Assembly: GCA_033297075.1 (NCBI GenBank)
Contig: MU858073.1
Span: forward strand, 239,356-303,355
Length of the DNA stretch: 64,000 nucleotides
Direction of reading: 5' to 3'
From: Rhypophila decipiens
Taxonomy: Eukaryota > Ascomycota > Sordariomycetes > Sordariales > Naviculisporaceae
Under the pieces are notes generated by a model. It was given only the letters and a program-made list of their open reading frames with translations, searched no databases and was not told the origin of the DNA. A program made the position numbers and the translations under genes. The first letter of the stretch is position 1, and every line of letters begins with the position of its first letter. Shown here one piece after another: positions 9,440 to 21,595 of the stretch.

Positions 9440-11919
9440 TCACCACAACTCCCGGCTCCGTCCCTCAAACGCAAAATTAAGTGCTACCGCCACAAACAGC
9501 GCTCCGCAAAGCGCACTAGGACCCAGCTTATCATAGTACTTGGCCGCTTTCCGTCGTCGGATTGCGTCGCTCCTGTACAGATACACTCCCACCGCATACA
9601 AAAGCGAGCAGATCGCGAGGATAGTAAACGCCGTGGCGGCAATAAATGACGGCATGCCGCCCTGTTTGGTGCCGAAATTCAGGAGCGTCACAGCAATGGT
9701 GCTCACGTAGATGGAGTATTCGAGCTGTGGAGAGAAGCTGGTTAGCTGGTGATCAGATGAAAGGTTCCAAGCATGAGAGTTACTTACCCATCCCAAGAAC
9801 GTCCTCTCGGCCGCGAAATACACCTTTGGCTCGACACGGACGGGAACATAGATCTTCTTTCCCGGCGGGGCCTTGATCCTTTGCGTCTGGATCTCGCCTG
9901 TCCCCAAGAGAGACTCGAGTCTCTGATTACGAGGCACCGTGGTAGCCCGCGGCCGCGGGATAATCGCCTCGAGGGCCGTCAATGTCGCGTGACCCACTGT
10001 GTTCGCCGTCGTTTGGGCAAGCGTGGAATAATATGTCCACCCGCCTACTCTTCTGGCCTCCTCCAATCGATCCTCGTCCGGTTCATCGTCCGAATCATAG
10101 AGATAAGTATCCTCGTTAGTAGGTCCCAACGCTGTCTGTTCTTCCACGTCGGCTGCTAATATCTGGCCTCGGCCACGAGCAGCCCCCTGCGCGCTCGACT
10201 CGGCACCGCCGTTGCGGCCGTTAGAGGCACCTTGCGGCTCTTCGTCCGAGTCGTAGTCATCGTCTTCATCGTCCGATGTAGATGTCGTGGCGGACTGTCC
10301 TGCTCTCTGAATACCAAAGTCATGCGTCACGGGCTTCCGAATATCCACGCCCATCTGGGGCAGCCAGTACGGCAGGAGGTGAATCTGCTTGGGAAACAGA
10401 CACGCCGTGCCATGAATAAACTTTGAGAACTTGGGTACGGCTTCGACCAAGTGGCTGGCGATCAGCTGCCGGACCCATTCGGGCGGTTCCTGGCCTAGCT
10501 GGGTCTGTAGCTTGACTTCCAAAATCGCATAGGGGAACCTGACGATGTCTCCTGGCGGTAGCTGCGAAAAGGGATAATCAATGCCAATGTCCATGCGTCT
10601 CCAGTTATCTCCAGATCTGATGTTGCCGTCAGTGTTGTCTTCCCTGATCATGGTCAGCTCCGTGTCCAGCGAAATACGGACACGCGCATCGGCAGGCAAC
10701 TGAAAGGCCGTGCGATGGTAAAAGGACCGGCACACCGGCTTATAGCCCTTCTTCAGCACCGTCCATTGTATCTCGGACGCTAATCTCTCATCTTCCGCGA
10801 TGGCCTTTTCCGACTTCTTGCCCTCCTTCCGCGCCTTTTCAAAAATAGCGGCAGGTAAAAGATCGCCACGCAAGTAAGAGTTGACGTTCTTTTCTTTTAG
10901 CGCAAATCGCGCCTTGACTGATTTCTCGCCCGTCCAGTCCTCTCGATGCGTCTTTCGTTCGACAAAGATCGTCTCAGTCTGCATACCGCCGTACCACCGC
11001 AGCCGGATCGCCTCGGCACCTTCCGTCTTCTTCAACCGGCCTTCGTAGAGGTCAAACTTTTCGGGATTGTCGTAGTAAATGGATGTGATAGCCGCATCTG
11101 CCTCTTCGAATTCCTTGCTTGCGTTGAACACCAAAACAGGCAAATGTTTCAAGATGATCAACTTGAGCTCTGTGACGTTGTCTGGATGTACCCAGTATTT
11201 GGTTGTATGTCGGATGAAACTGGCCTGGCTGCCTCCTGCCGCGCTGTCACCTTTGACGGGATTTCCTCGGGTTCGTACAAGGTCATACAGCTTTGAGAGC
11301 TTGACAACCGACGCATCGTAGTTTTCTTTGTAAAACGGCTTTGCCTTGAGCCGTGTGTCGAAAACAGGTTTCAAGTGCCATCCAGTCATTTTCTGTAAGC
11401 CACAGCTGAATCAGTACCTGTAGTGATAGATGCGGTTATCTCACCAGTAGCACTTACGTCGTGTTTCTTGATAATCTTGTAGAATCCAGTATAGTTGAGT
11501 TGGACAAACTTGGCCAGGTCGTGCACGTCTGCAATAATATCGCTCAAGTCTTCCTCCAGGAGCATGAACTCCTCTTCACTAGGGCCCTCCTCACCCGGTC
11601 CTCTTTCGTTTAGGCGGTTGACGACATCGCGGACCTCGCGCTCGCTGGTAGCAATCCTCCTCGATATTTCCATGGCTTTGACCTGCTGTTTGGTGTGCAC
11701 CTTTTCGAGCTCCGACTCGAGCTTGCTCACAAAGCGGCTCTCATCGTCTTCGGTCCATTCCCGGCGCGAGACCTTGCTGGACGGTGTGCTGTCCTCGGCC
11801 GGCACCGAGACGGAAGCCCCGCTGGGGTGCTTGAGGTCGGTCTTGAGCCCGTCATAGTCGATATAGTACCATTGGTATTCGCGGATCACGCTCGACCGGA
11901 GCTGCTCGCCGAACTTCAT
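9440..11919 (-). CDS. vtc4: Vacuolar transporter chaperone 4, polyphosphate polymerase
   Basis: Three exons (11919-11458, 11392-9788, 9724-9440), all phase 0, encode 783 residues. Vtc4 is the catalytic subunit of the VTC complex, which makes polyphosphate from ATP at the vacuole membrane and passes it into the lumen. Residues 1-154 form an SPX domain (sensor of inositol pyrophosphates): MKFGEQL start and a Lys-rich KIIKKHD end. The CYTH-type polymerase core follows, with R284-L-R286 and E446-V-K448 matching the active-site positions known for Vtc4. An acidic Ser/Asp-rich linker (about 485-570) leads to three C-terminal membrane helices of the DUF202 type. Vtc2/Vtc3 share the layout but diverge in the core; the well-kept LRWYGG and LEVKLQTQ motifs favour Vtc4. 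The last intron is 63 nt and stop-free. Two CACGTT boxes lie 400-570 bp upstream. Confidence 0.93.
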
Positions 11920-13161
11920 GACGATAAGGCCTGGGCGGACGGGGGAGGAGCGGGAACGGTTGCGACGGGTCGATCGCCAAGTTCGTTGTCTTGTCTTGAG
12001 GTCTTCAATAATTAGCATTGGGTATGGGGGAAAGGGGAGGCTATGTCATAGCCGGCAGCGCAAGGATTGGAGCTTGCGGCGGCTACGAAAAGCAGATGCC
12101 AAAAAGAGCGCAGCTAGGTTTGGCAAACTTTCTTACTTGATTGGGATGTTGTTTGGTGTCGTGGGTATGAGGTATGACGAGACGGGAGGGCAGGATATTA
12201 AGTATGCTCACAATTGTCAGTGCGGACAGGAGAGGTCGGAAATTGGTTCACAGGGTCGGTCGGGGTGGTATCCGACGACGATAATGAAGGCGGAGGTTGT
12301 TGGGTGGGCAATCCGTATTGCACGTTGTGTATGTACAGCGCGAAACAGGTGACGGAAAGCTTGCTCGAATCGCTCGAATCGGGACTGGAAGTTCTAGTTG
12401 GATCTGCAGAAGTCTCAAGCTGCTGCCGGCGGCGACCAGGTAAAAATCACGGACCTGGTCGCTCTGCCGTCACAGTGAGGGCACGTTTTCCAATTGCCCC
12501 TTGCCATTGGCGTAACCAACAAAATCCCGGTCAAAACATGCTTGGGGAACAAGAACCGAGGCCGATTGCTGGGGGGAATCCCTGTAGTGGGGGCTGCTAA
12601 CCGTCGAGGGCTCGTGGGGGAGCCGGGCCTTGGCCGGCTGCTACAGCGGCTCTCGGGGTTTGCGTTCAAGGGGACAGTGCTGAAGCGGCTGAGTGACGCT
12701 ATCACCTAGTTTCGAGGCCACCAAAAAGCTAAGAGCAAGGTGAAACGTATGAGGAGAAACTCGCAAGTCGGAGTTGTGAACCAGCCTCGCTCTGGCTGGG
12801 AAGTTGAAATTTTATCAACAGTCTGTGGTCTTTGTTCGAGACAGCTTCATGATGTTGATAAGGCCTGAAGTTGTCCATTCATCCCATCTGTTGCTCGGCT
12901 TCGTCCGCCCGTATCTTACACACGTATCGGATAGAATGTTACAATACATTGTGTAACCGTACAAGCGGATAGACCCCGTCCTAAAAGGAGGGGCAGAGCT
13001 TGTCTGGTTAGGGTGGGGCATCAACAGTTGGACCAAAAATTATCCAAAATCATAACTTGTTCATTGGAATTCGATACAAAGTAAAAAAGACTTGCATTGA
13101 CCAACACAGTCTTTACCGTCTTCTTATAAAAGAAGCAGGACTCTGCCACATACGAGGAGAA
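11920..13161. promoter_or_regulatory. Shared upstream region of divergent vtc4 and rmt2
   Basis: The region separates two head-to-head genes. CACGTT at 12321-12326 and 12482-12487 matches the weaker form of the bHLH phosphate-regulator site (Pho4/NUC-1, core CACGTG/T), which would fit phosphate control of vtc4. That link is inference from motif and gene function. I see no gene here. Confidence 0.35.
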
Positions 13162-14552
13162 ATGGCCGACTCAGACTCCATCTCGGCCCGCATCTCGGTC
13201 GACTGTCCATCAGAGATCCAACAGGTCCTCACAGCAGCCTGGTCTCACGATGTTGGCGCTGTGAAAAAGCTGCTGGATACTCCCGGCAAGGCGAGCTGCC
13301 AAGACCCCAAGACGGGCGAAACACCTCTCCATGCCGCCATCCGAGCCTGTGGTCACCCGTCAGAAGAAGACGACCCTGAAGATCTCGAGGCTGCCAAGAA
13401 GACGGTTTATGAGCTACTCTTGTGGGGTGCCATCTGGAACGATGTGGATGACCATAACGAGACTCCCGGGTGTGTGGCTCAACGCCTTGGCCGCCCTGAG
13501 CTGTACAATCTTTGCGTCGAGGCTGGTGTAAGAGCTGAGATGCTTTTTGGTCTGATGGACGGGTACGAAGAGCTTTCCAGCGGCGGAGAGGAGGAAGATG
13601 AGGAGATGGGAGAGGCAAATGGGCATGTGGTAGAGGAAGATGGCGAGGAGGCCCCTGAGCTGGTCGCGACAGACGAGACTGCCCCTCAAGGAGAGGAACA
13701 GCAAGCGGAGGAAGAAGAGGAGGAGGATGAAGAAGCTGACGGGCAGCGTGCTTTCCAACCACCCAAGATTGACAGTGATGTTGATGTCAAAAGCGAGAAT
13801 TATTTGCGGTCCAAATTAACCTATTCGGATGGCAAGCTGGTGGATGATGACGGCAATGGTGTTATGATGGCCTGGGAAACAGACATCATGCGACAAAGCG
13901 TGGATGCGTTGCTCCCCGACAAGCCACCGGGGAAGAGAATTCTCAACATTGGTTTCGGCATGGGAATCATTGACACCATGTTTGCCGAGACAAAGCCCTC
14001 GAAGCACCATGTTATCGAGGCCCATCCTGAGGTTCTAGAACACATCTCTTCCCCAGCTTCCAAGTTTGGTAAATCATGGGAGGAAAGCGGTCCCGAGGCT
14101 GGGGCGTTCAAGATCTACCAGGGGAAATGGCAGGAAATATGCCTCCAACTCCTTCAAGAAGGTCACGTATATGATGCCATCTACTTTGACACATTTGGAG
14201 AGAATTACGGCCAGCTGAGGATGTTCTTCACCGAGTTCATCCCTGGCCTGTTGGACGAGAACGGAATATTTGGCTTTTTCAACGGTCTAGGGGCAGACCG
14301 GAAGATCTGCTACGACATCTACACAAAGGTTTCAGAAATGCATCTAGCCGATGCTGGCCTCGACGTTGACTGGAAGGATATCGACGTCGATATGAAGGAG
14401 CTTGCCGAGGCTGGTAAGGGCGAGTGGGAAGGCGTCAAGCGGAGATATTGGACTCTGGACAGTGAGTGCAATCATTTCTGGTCAACCTTTGGTCTGGTTT
14501 ACTGACATTTATTACAGAATATCGACTGCCAGTCTGCACATTTTTGGGCTAA
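13162..14552 (+). CDS. rmt2: Protein arginine N-methyltransferase 2 (RMT2), ankyrin-containing
   Basis: Exons 13162-14461 and 14518-14552 encode 444 residues; the 56-bp intron (GTGAGT...TTACAG) supplies the last 11 codons ending LPVCTFLG. Yeast Rmt2 monomethylates the delta nitrogen of arginine in ribosomal protein L12. Residues about 20-135 contain ankyrin-like repeats (TPLHAAI, ETPGCVAQRLG), followed by a strongly acidic Glu-rich linker (about 140-200), then a class I methyltransferase. The SAM-binding motif ILNIGFGMG begins near residue 260, the acidic motif I-plus is VIEAHP, and YFDTFGENY is the post-I/double-E-like loop. The frame is open upstream to a TTG, but the ATG used is the first in frame and gives the usual MADSD-like start. 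Acts in cytosol/nucleus. Identification is firm. Confidence 0.93.
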
Positions 14553-14889
14553 GCCCTGCTATCCACCATCATGATGAAGCTGACACCGCCCTCGAATCTC
14601 TATTCGGACGGATAAGAAGCTCCTCCAATGGAAAACATGTTTTGAGTAACCGGTAGACCTCGCGCAGATTTATGCACCAACATGCACGTTTGCTACCACT
14701 CCACGAATTAGACGGCGGATAGCTGCATTAATCGGCTTCGTGATACCCTCGCAGTATATGGCAGCCTCACGCAATAGAAGGCTGACCGACCTTTAAATTC
14801 ATCATGTTTCTTCTACTTTTGTCTTCTCGTCTTGGATATGTGCTCGTCGACATGCTCCGCATCACGCAGCTTTTCAACGGCTGCCCGAG
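14553..14889. other. Short intergenic spacer
   Basis: RMT2 3' flank and promoter of the next gene, with a TTTAAAT element near 14793. I see nothing else in it. Confidence 0.5.
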
Positions 14890-17640
14890 ATGGCCGCCGC
14901 CAAAGAGCAACGTCGTCTGGACTTTGAGCGCTCCCAGAATATTGCCCTTTTGTCTCTCTTAACCAAGAACCCGAGCCCCGTTGAAATCAGATCGTGCCCA
15001 GTGCATATCTCAAACCATGACCTCAATGGGCGTACCCTGTCATTTTCACGCGAGTCGCATTTAGTTGAAGCCCTCGCCTTTATATCAGGCGTCTCCGACA
15101 GTTCCGACCATGTTGTGGCTCTATGTGTCGAGGAGCTACCATCTCGCAGTGGCCTACGAGTTGCTATAGCTGTCAACAGGTCAGCTTATGCGAATCCTTC
15201 AGACACAAGGTTACTATCTCGAATCAAAACCGGTCTTGAGTCTATATTCCATCTTCTGGCCCGAGAGAGTCGAAGTAGGTATTTGAGTTCACCAGCACAT
15301 ATCCTTGAACCCATAGTCGCTCACTAACCTCAATAAGAACATGATCCTGTGCTTGAAGAGCAGATTCTTGATGCCATTATCCATCTCTCTCGGCATCGGA
15401 TCTTCTCGCGGATCAAGTCAACAAGAAAGGACGCTTCGTATTCGAAAAAGGGGAAAGATTCGGCCAGAACAAAGCTGAGAAGAATCGTCACGGTTGCCCG
15501 CGTATACACGTTTACAAGCGCTCTGGTCCGGGAAGATGTGGAGTCGTTCATACGCCATGCTGAGCAGTTGCTAGACGCTGTCATGGAAGTCGAAACCATT
15601 GATTCGGGGCTTTTACACAAATCTCTGAAGCGTCTGGTGGTCACGGCCTGCTTTCTTCACAGGGACATCAAGATCCTCAGTTCGGACCACATCCTCGACC
15701 AGCTCGAGACCTCTCCAGAGCTTCTCCCCAACGATATCAATTGGTTCAGACGAATAACCAAGAAACTAGCGAGATATCGCGAGTGTTCTGCTTACTTATT
15801 TCGAAGAGCCCAAGACAACCATTTGTTCAGGAACGTCATTGTCACTGCGATATCCCCGCCCGCAGAGTTGTTCAACCACAATGAGTACGTTCTGGACGAG
15901 CAATGTTTGGCAAACTGCATATTGAGAGCCCGTAATGGAGCCGCAACGGATACCTTCAAGGCGCGAGCTAGAGTTGCCGCCCTTAGGGAACTTGGGAACG
16001 CCGGCTTTCTCCGAGCCTTGAAGAGTATCTTTAAAGAGTTCCGGATCCACGCCGAGATCCAAATTGCGGCACATTACGAGCTTCATCCCGCCAAGATTCC
16101 ACCACGAGTTATCAAGTCAAGCAAGGACGCTTGCTATCTCTGTCACCTTTTCCTCGAAAAACATGGAAAGTTTCATACTTCCAGAACACACGGGAGATTA
16201 TACCCCGCATGGCGACTACCAAATACAGCGGTATTCAACAAGGTACAAAAAAAGCTGAATACTTCACTTGAGGCTCGGATATGGCAGGAAAGCCAGGAAT
16301 ACATGGAAACCAGAATGGCAAAAGACGCCATTCAGGTCAACGAGAGTGAGGTGGGATCTCTCTCGTCCATGTCTACCCTTTCTAGTTTCGGCCTTTTGAC
16401 GGCAACCGCTGGGCCTAGCAAACCTAACCAGGGCCATGGGGCTGTAGTTAGAGGCATTGATGAGAGTGCCACTTCCCAAAACCGACTGGCTGGCAACTCA
16501 TCACCGACTCAGCCGGTGGTTACAAGAGAAGAACCTGAGCAGATTGTTAGTCTGGACGAACCAACGGCACACATCTCGGAGTCCTCACAGGATGAAGAAC
16601 ATCAGCCAGGTACCATGTCTCCGCCCCAGGAACACATCGTGGCTCACCATTCTTTGGAACCGATCCCAGAATCGGATCATGAGCCGAGCGAACCAGAAAC
16701 AATCAACATCGCCCCTTTGAGTACCGACGTCATGAGAGAGAACCAGACCAGTGTATCTGATCCCAGACCTGATTCGTCAGCCGAAGACACCGGGCAAGGT
16801 CAGGATGAGGCAGTCCAGCAAGCTGAAGACGAGCCATCAGCACCCGAGGCCAGCATAGAACCCGAATCTGATTCTAGGTCGATTTCCGAGCACGATCTCG
16901 TGCTCCAATCTGAAGCACAAGTTCCCGAGTCCACATCCCAGACCGAAGTTGAGCCCCGTCCTTGGCAAGAAGTAGAACTGAAACCAGAAAACAACTCCAG
17001 AATAACCCCTACAAACGGTTCACCATCCTCTAGCCAGACCAACCTTGTTTCTCTGGAACCAGAACTCAATCCAGGAACCTCCACGTCCCAAATTAGTCTC
17101 CTGTCTCCAATCCCATCAGATCTCGAAGAACAAGAATCAGATCTTTCCGAACAGGACGATGATTTCGAGATCATTTTGGTCCAAGGCCAAACTTTCACAG
17201 TTCGACTAGATGGAAACAGAAACTTTCCACCTTGTCGTCTTGGAAAGTCGGGCAAACTAACCATCCATCCCCATTATGTGATGGCCAAGAACGAGAGCAG
17301 TAACAAGCGAGGAATTGCCGAGATGAGTATGACCTGGTTGTTGTCGACATCGTCACCGGCCCCATCCTTAGCAGCAGGGGCCCGAGATCGGCGACGACCA
17401 GGGGATACCGACGCTGAACGTGGCCACGAACATGACCAGGGCGGCGGTCGCGCGGATCGAATGAACAGACACCCGGGACGCCTCAATGGGCACATGCATA
17501 AAAAGAGCGTAGATGGTGTACCAGAGTATCACGTCGGGGCCCTGCCAACCCGAGAGGAACTCGACGCGGCGAGTAAGGAGCGGGTGCGTCTGGTTGGCCA
17601 GGATGGAGAGGTTGTCTTGATTGAAGTTCTGAGGACCTAA
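14890..17640 (+). CDS. OTT_1508-type deaminase-fold protein with long acidic tail
   Basis: Exons 14890-15274 and 15338-17640 encode 895 residues; the 63-bp intron has a GTAGGT donor and AATAAG acceptor and rebuilds a lysine codon. The N-terminal half is helical and unrecognised. Residues about 360-430 carry H366-A-E368 and C394-x2-C397 followed by FLEKHGKFH and THGRLYPAW, the layout of the OTT_1508-like deaminase family (zinc-dependent cytidine deaminase fold: HAE plus CxxC), which is spread among filamentous fungi and whose substrate is unknown. The following ~400 residues are Ser/Glu/Pro-rich and disordered. A short folded C-terminal segment contains FTVRLD and a final GQDGEVVLIEVL strand. 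The deaminase metal ligands are intact, so the enzyme could be active; nucleotide, RNA or DNA as substrate is open. Neighbours give no hint. Confidence 0.8.
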
Positions 17641-18348
17641 TGCTCGAGAAGAAACTACAGGAACTTGCAATCAATCCATAGATGGACGGATGGGAATACA
17701 GCTGGGGATCTGAAAGATATGTCCCGTGTGTAGACAAGTTTCATTTCTCATAGATGATTCGTTAGGCATACATATCTACCTTACTTTAATGGTGTACGCA
17801 TTGATCTTTTATGGGTGAGGAACAAAAGCCGGGTTCACCTCCGACACGCAATCCCATCAAGCACATCACCTGTAAGCCATGGAATCACAAAAAGCAATCA
17901 AGGAAACCAGAGAAAATGCCCATCAATGTTCTTAACTCCTGGGCAGATAATCAAACACAGGAGAATAGAATACATCTGCGCCCGAGTAATTTGCGGCCGT
18001 GAAGATTGAACGCAGGAAATAACAAGACCAAAGGCAATAGAGAACAGAAGAAATAAACCGTTCCATTAATCATCTCTCAATCAAGATACAAGAAGCAAAA
18101 CACTATAATGAAAGACAAGGGTAAACCAATAGAGTAAAAGAAACAAGACAGCAAAGATACTATATACTCGAATGATACCCTCCTCATCGTCAGCAAACAG
18201 ACCAACTCACCCACCAGCCAGAAAAAGCCTTGGTAAACAAACTCCAATACTGAACTCAGCAACACACATCACCTAACAAAACAAGAGGCCAACATCTCGG
18301 CCTTCAATCTATCCCCTCTGTCTCACCATCTTCCCATACCCGGCGTTA
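17641..18348. other. Intergenic between convergent genes
   Basis: A-rich 3' flanks of the deaminase-fold gene (plus) and the disordered protein gene (minus). I see no coding frame. Confidence 0.5.
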
Positions 18349-21232
18349 TTAAGAATTGGCCTTCATCTTCCTCCCCGATTTCATCCTCCTCGCCTGTCCC
18401 TGTCCCCGTGTATTTGCCTTTGCTCTTCCCAATCCCAATCCCAATCCCAATCCCAGTCCCACCACACTCCCGCCATTAGGAAAACCCCCCCCCTCCTCCG
18501 TCAAGTCCTCAAAACCCTTCAAATCAGCCAAGAACCTCCGCAGCCTCAGCCCAGTCTGCCTCTGAATCCACGCGTCAAAGTCGTGATCCGCCGACGCGGT
18601 ACAGATAATCTTCAGCCCCTGGAGCACATCACTATCACTAATGTCGCTGTCGTCATGAGCAACCTGCTGCGCAGTGCTCCTCCTCCCACCAGTACCCAAC
18701 CCACCACCATCGCGTCGCATCCTAACAGACGGTCTCCGCTTCGAAAGTGCCCTCATAACAACAGCCTTCTCATCTCGCACAGCTGCTGCCGACACTGCCT
18801 TGAGACCCCTCTCGAGTTGATGTTGTTGAACAACAACAGGTTCCACCTCAACCGGTGGTACATCATGATGCTTCTCCGAAACACCCCACATCTTTTCCCT
18901 TCGCGTAGCAGCGCGCTGCGAAGGAGAAGGGACCTTTGGCGACAAACGCAATGGCTCGCTGCTCTCCACAGAAACAGACTTCAACGGAGAAGACTGGTCT
19001 TCACCCTCCATATCGTCCAGTTTCCGCACAACATCATCAAGAGCCTGCTTAAAAGACGACGGCGTCCCAGGTGGCGCAAGCTTCCAAGTCTCAGGCAGCG
19101 GTTCCGGCGTCCGACAACTAGTAACGTCCGGAATAGTAGTAGGCTTCGCATCTCGCATCTCCTCACACGCCATTCGCACCATGACGTTGTTATCCTTCAC
19201 GCGCAACGGTGTATCGCGTTGAATCGAGTTCTGTCTTTCAAGCAACGGTTCCTTCTCCTCCATGATAGGCGTAGGGAGCGTCCGAGGTGCCGGGCTCCGA
19301 GGGGGTGCGTTCCCGCCTTGTCGGACGTGCCCTGGTATACGAGAGACAGGCAACTCCGGCAGAGCCTTTTCTGTTCCTCCAGTCTCAATCAAATCCCTCG
19401 CGACTTGGAAGCTCGATCTTGAGCGTGGGAGGTTCGACACCAAGCCCTTTCCGGCTGGAGGCCGAACGGGATTTTGTTGTAGCCCAGGGCTAAAGCGCGC
19501 CTGTCCGGGGGCTCTGCTTGGACTTGACCCGAGAAGTCCCCTGTGCGCTGCTGTAACTTGGTTTAGATTTTGAAACATGATAATTTTTTGAGCGACGGTA
19601 TACTCACTTGGGGATTCCGGGCGCCTAGGGCCAAAGGAACCTGGCCTCGCGGGGAGAGGCTTGTTCACGAGCGAAATGGCCGAGGGACTAGCCCGGCGAG
19701 GGCTGCTGTTCTCGGGCGCCATATTGCTCTTGAATCTTGGGGAAGAAGGGGAATATGATGATCCCGAGGTTGGACTTGCGGCCAACATGATCTGTGTGGG
19801 ATGTCTTTGCATGTCGCGTGTTGAGACTTTCAAAGATGGCGGGTTCTGTTTCGAGAATTCTTTGATAGCAGTGTCACTACTGGTCTCCTTGGTATCTTGT
19901 GATGATCCCTGGTCTGATTCTGTTCCTCCGTCGAGCTGCAGCCGCTGGTCTGTCAAAGAGGCGATGGGCTGCTCAACTTTCTGCTCAATCTTTAGTGGCG
20001 CCTTTTGTTCAGCAGATGTAACAGCAAGCCCGGCTAGCTGGAACTGTTGTTGGTAGGGCAAGAACTCTTGAATAGTTTTTACCGAAACATGCGCCTCTTT
20101 CTTCGTGGGCGTGGCTGCGAGACCTGGAGCTCTTTCAGCACATTCGGTATTTCTGGCAAACTCCTCAAGCTCTTTGGCGAACTTGTCGAGGACTCTCAAC
20201 TGAGTCGATGACATGAGCTTGCGTCTCGCCTTTTTGTTTGAGAGGAGACTTTCTTTACGCTGTGGTATGGCAGGTGACGACGGTGGGCATGCCGGCTTTG
20301 TTGCTACGTGTGTGGCACCAGAACTTTGATCCTTGGCGGGGACCAAGGAAGATAACCGTCGCTGTTGGGACAAGCCTCGCTTGACTGATTCTGCATGGGC
20401 CGGGTCTACTAGAGTGGGCTGCTTGCCTGGGGTCTGAGATGACTGGCAGTTTTGCTTCGGAAATATGGAGTAACGCGGACCTGGTGGAATGGGAGCAGGA
20501 CGTTCTATTTCTCGGATAAGCTTCTCGGGCTGGGGTTGCTGCTGAAAAGGTCGAGCCTCCGCTGGCTGTATAAGAGATGGTAGTATTGTCGAATTGGGAA
20601 GACCACGACACCAGGGTGCTTTGGAAACGTCCCTGGGAGATTGCTGAGGGCGTTGTACAGAATTCTTGTGCTGAACCCGAGGAATCTTGGACGAGCTAGC
20701 TGGCGGCCGTCCTCTGTCTTGTGCAAGGCTTTTGTTATTGTTGGGAAATAGCGGATACGGCCCTGGGTCCTTGAGTTTCTTGACGCTGTTCCTAATGTCG
20801 GCTGCCTCGGGCTCTTGAACGCGTATGCTTGTCACCGGTCGTGAGATTCGCTTCGATTGCCTGATAATGGACCTCTGGGAATGGATCGATCTCCTGCTGG
20901 GAATGCTGCTACAAGATGAACGGACACAGGAGAGACGAACGTTGCTCCGACGATTGCGGCGAACTAGCAGCCGTTGTGCTCGACGCAGTTTTTGGAAAGA
21001 TTCGGCCAAGGGATGCTGTATAACTTCCTCGGCGGCGTTATGGGTCAAGCTAGGTGTAACTGTTGCTGGGCCTGCTCTGGCTGTTCTGTCTCGCGTCGTG
21101 GATCTGGAATTGGCACTCGGACGGATATGTGTGGAATTAGAGATACCAACAAGAGGGGACGAGACTTTCTTTTGCTTTGGCCGACCAATCGGACTTGCCT
21201 TCTAAGCCAAGTTGAATGCAGACATCGTCCAT
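18349..21232 (-). CDS. Large disordered hypothetical protein
   Basis: I do not recognise this protein. The long frame (21049-18349) opens without an ATG: its first in-frame start-like codon is TTG right after a CACCTAG acceptor. A small first exon at 21232-21147 (ATG GAC GAT...) joined across a 97-bp intron with a GTATCT donor restores the frame and is my preferred model (927 residues if nothing else is removed). A further 57-nt stop-free stretch at 19607-19551 looks like an intron (GTGAGT, CTAAAC, TTACAG); removing it leaves 908. The protein is rich in Ser, Pro, Arg and Gln, with a basic N-terminus (RRAQRLLVRRNRRS) and short conserved-looking patches (a helical segment near TQLRVLDKFAKELEEFA, and a C-terminal DFDAWIQRQTGLRLRRFLADLKGF). 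A Gly-Leu repeat near the end comes from CCCAAT units. Nuclear or scaffold function is only a guess. Confidence 0.6.
18428..18457. repeat. Hexanucleotide repeat, (CCCAAT)4 CCCAGT, within coding sequence
   Basis: Five tandem 6-nt units. On the minus strand they encode a Gly-Leu dipeptide run close to the C-terminus of the disordered protein. Copy number may vary between strains because the unit is a multiple of three. Confidence 0.9.
19551..19607 (-). other. Probable 57-nt in-frame intron
   Basis: On the minus strand the stretch begins GTGAGTATACC, has a CTAAACC branch-like element and ends GTTACAG. It is AT-rich compared with the flanking coding sequence, is a multiple of three and lacks a stop codon, so a naive ORF reads through it. 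Confidence 0.65.
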
Positions 21233-21595
21233 ATAATCCAAAAGAGCCCAATGCAAGAATATGAGAGACGGGAATACCAAAATAGAGCTGCTGAACTTGG
21301 TGGTTTGATGGGTGCGGCGGAGGCCGGGACGGGCAATGGGAGATGTTGTCGGCCTTGCACATGTCAACAAACCGGCTTGGCCGACCGAATGACGTTTTCA
21401 AAGCGAAAAAAAAACAAATGGCTGAGGTCTGAGATGCATTCCTGGGAAGGTGCCAGATGTCTCTGAAGAAGGGGCAGTGAGCGGGTCGTGTGCACTGGAA
21501 AGAGCGAAGAACATGATGAAACCAGCACAGGAATGAACCCGATATGACGATAAACCAGGGGCCACGAGATGAATCAGAAAAGTTGTCTTGGTAAT
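21233..21595. other. Short spacer between tandem minus-strand genes
   Basis: Promoter of the disordered-protein gene and 3' flank of the SDHAF1-like gene. I see nothing else in it. Confidence 0.5.

Noticed and set aside
13057..13161. N-terminal extension of RMT2
   Set aside because: Starts at TTG; the ATG at 13162 gives the usual family start.
17368..17670. Hydrophobic minus-strand frame opposite the end of the deaminase-fold gene, resembling a membrane protein
   Set aside because: The plus-strand frame continues to a plausible folded C-terminus (GEVVLIEVL); hydrophobic antisense frames are common opposite charged coding sequence.
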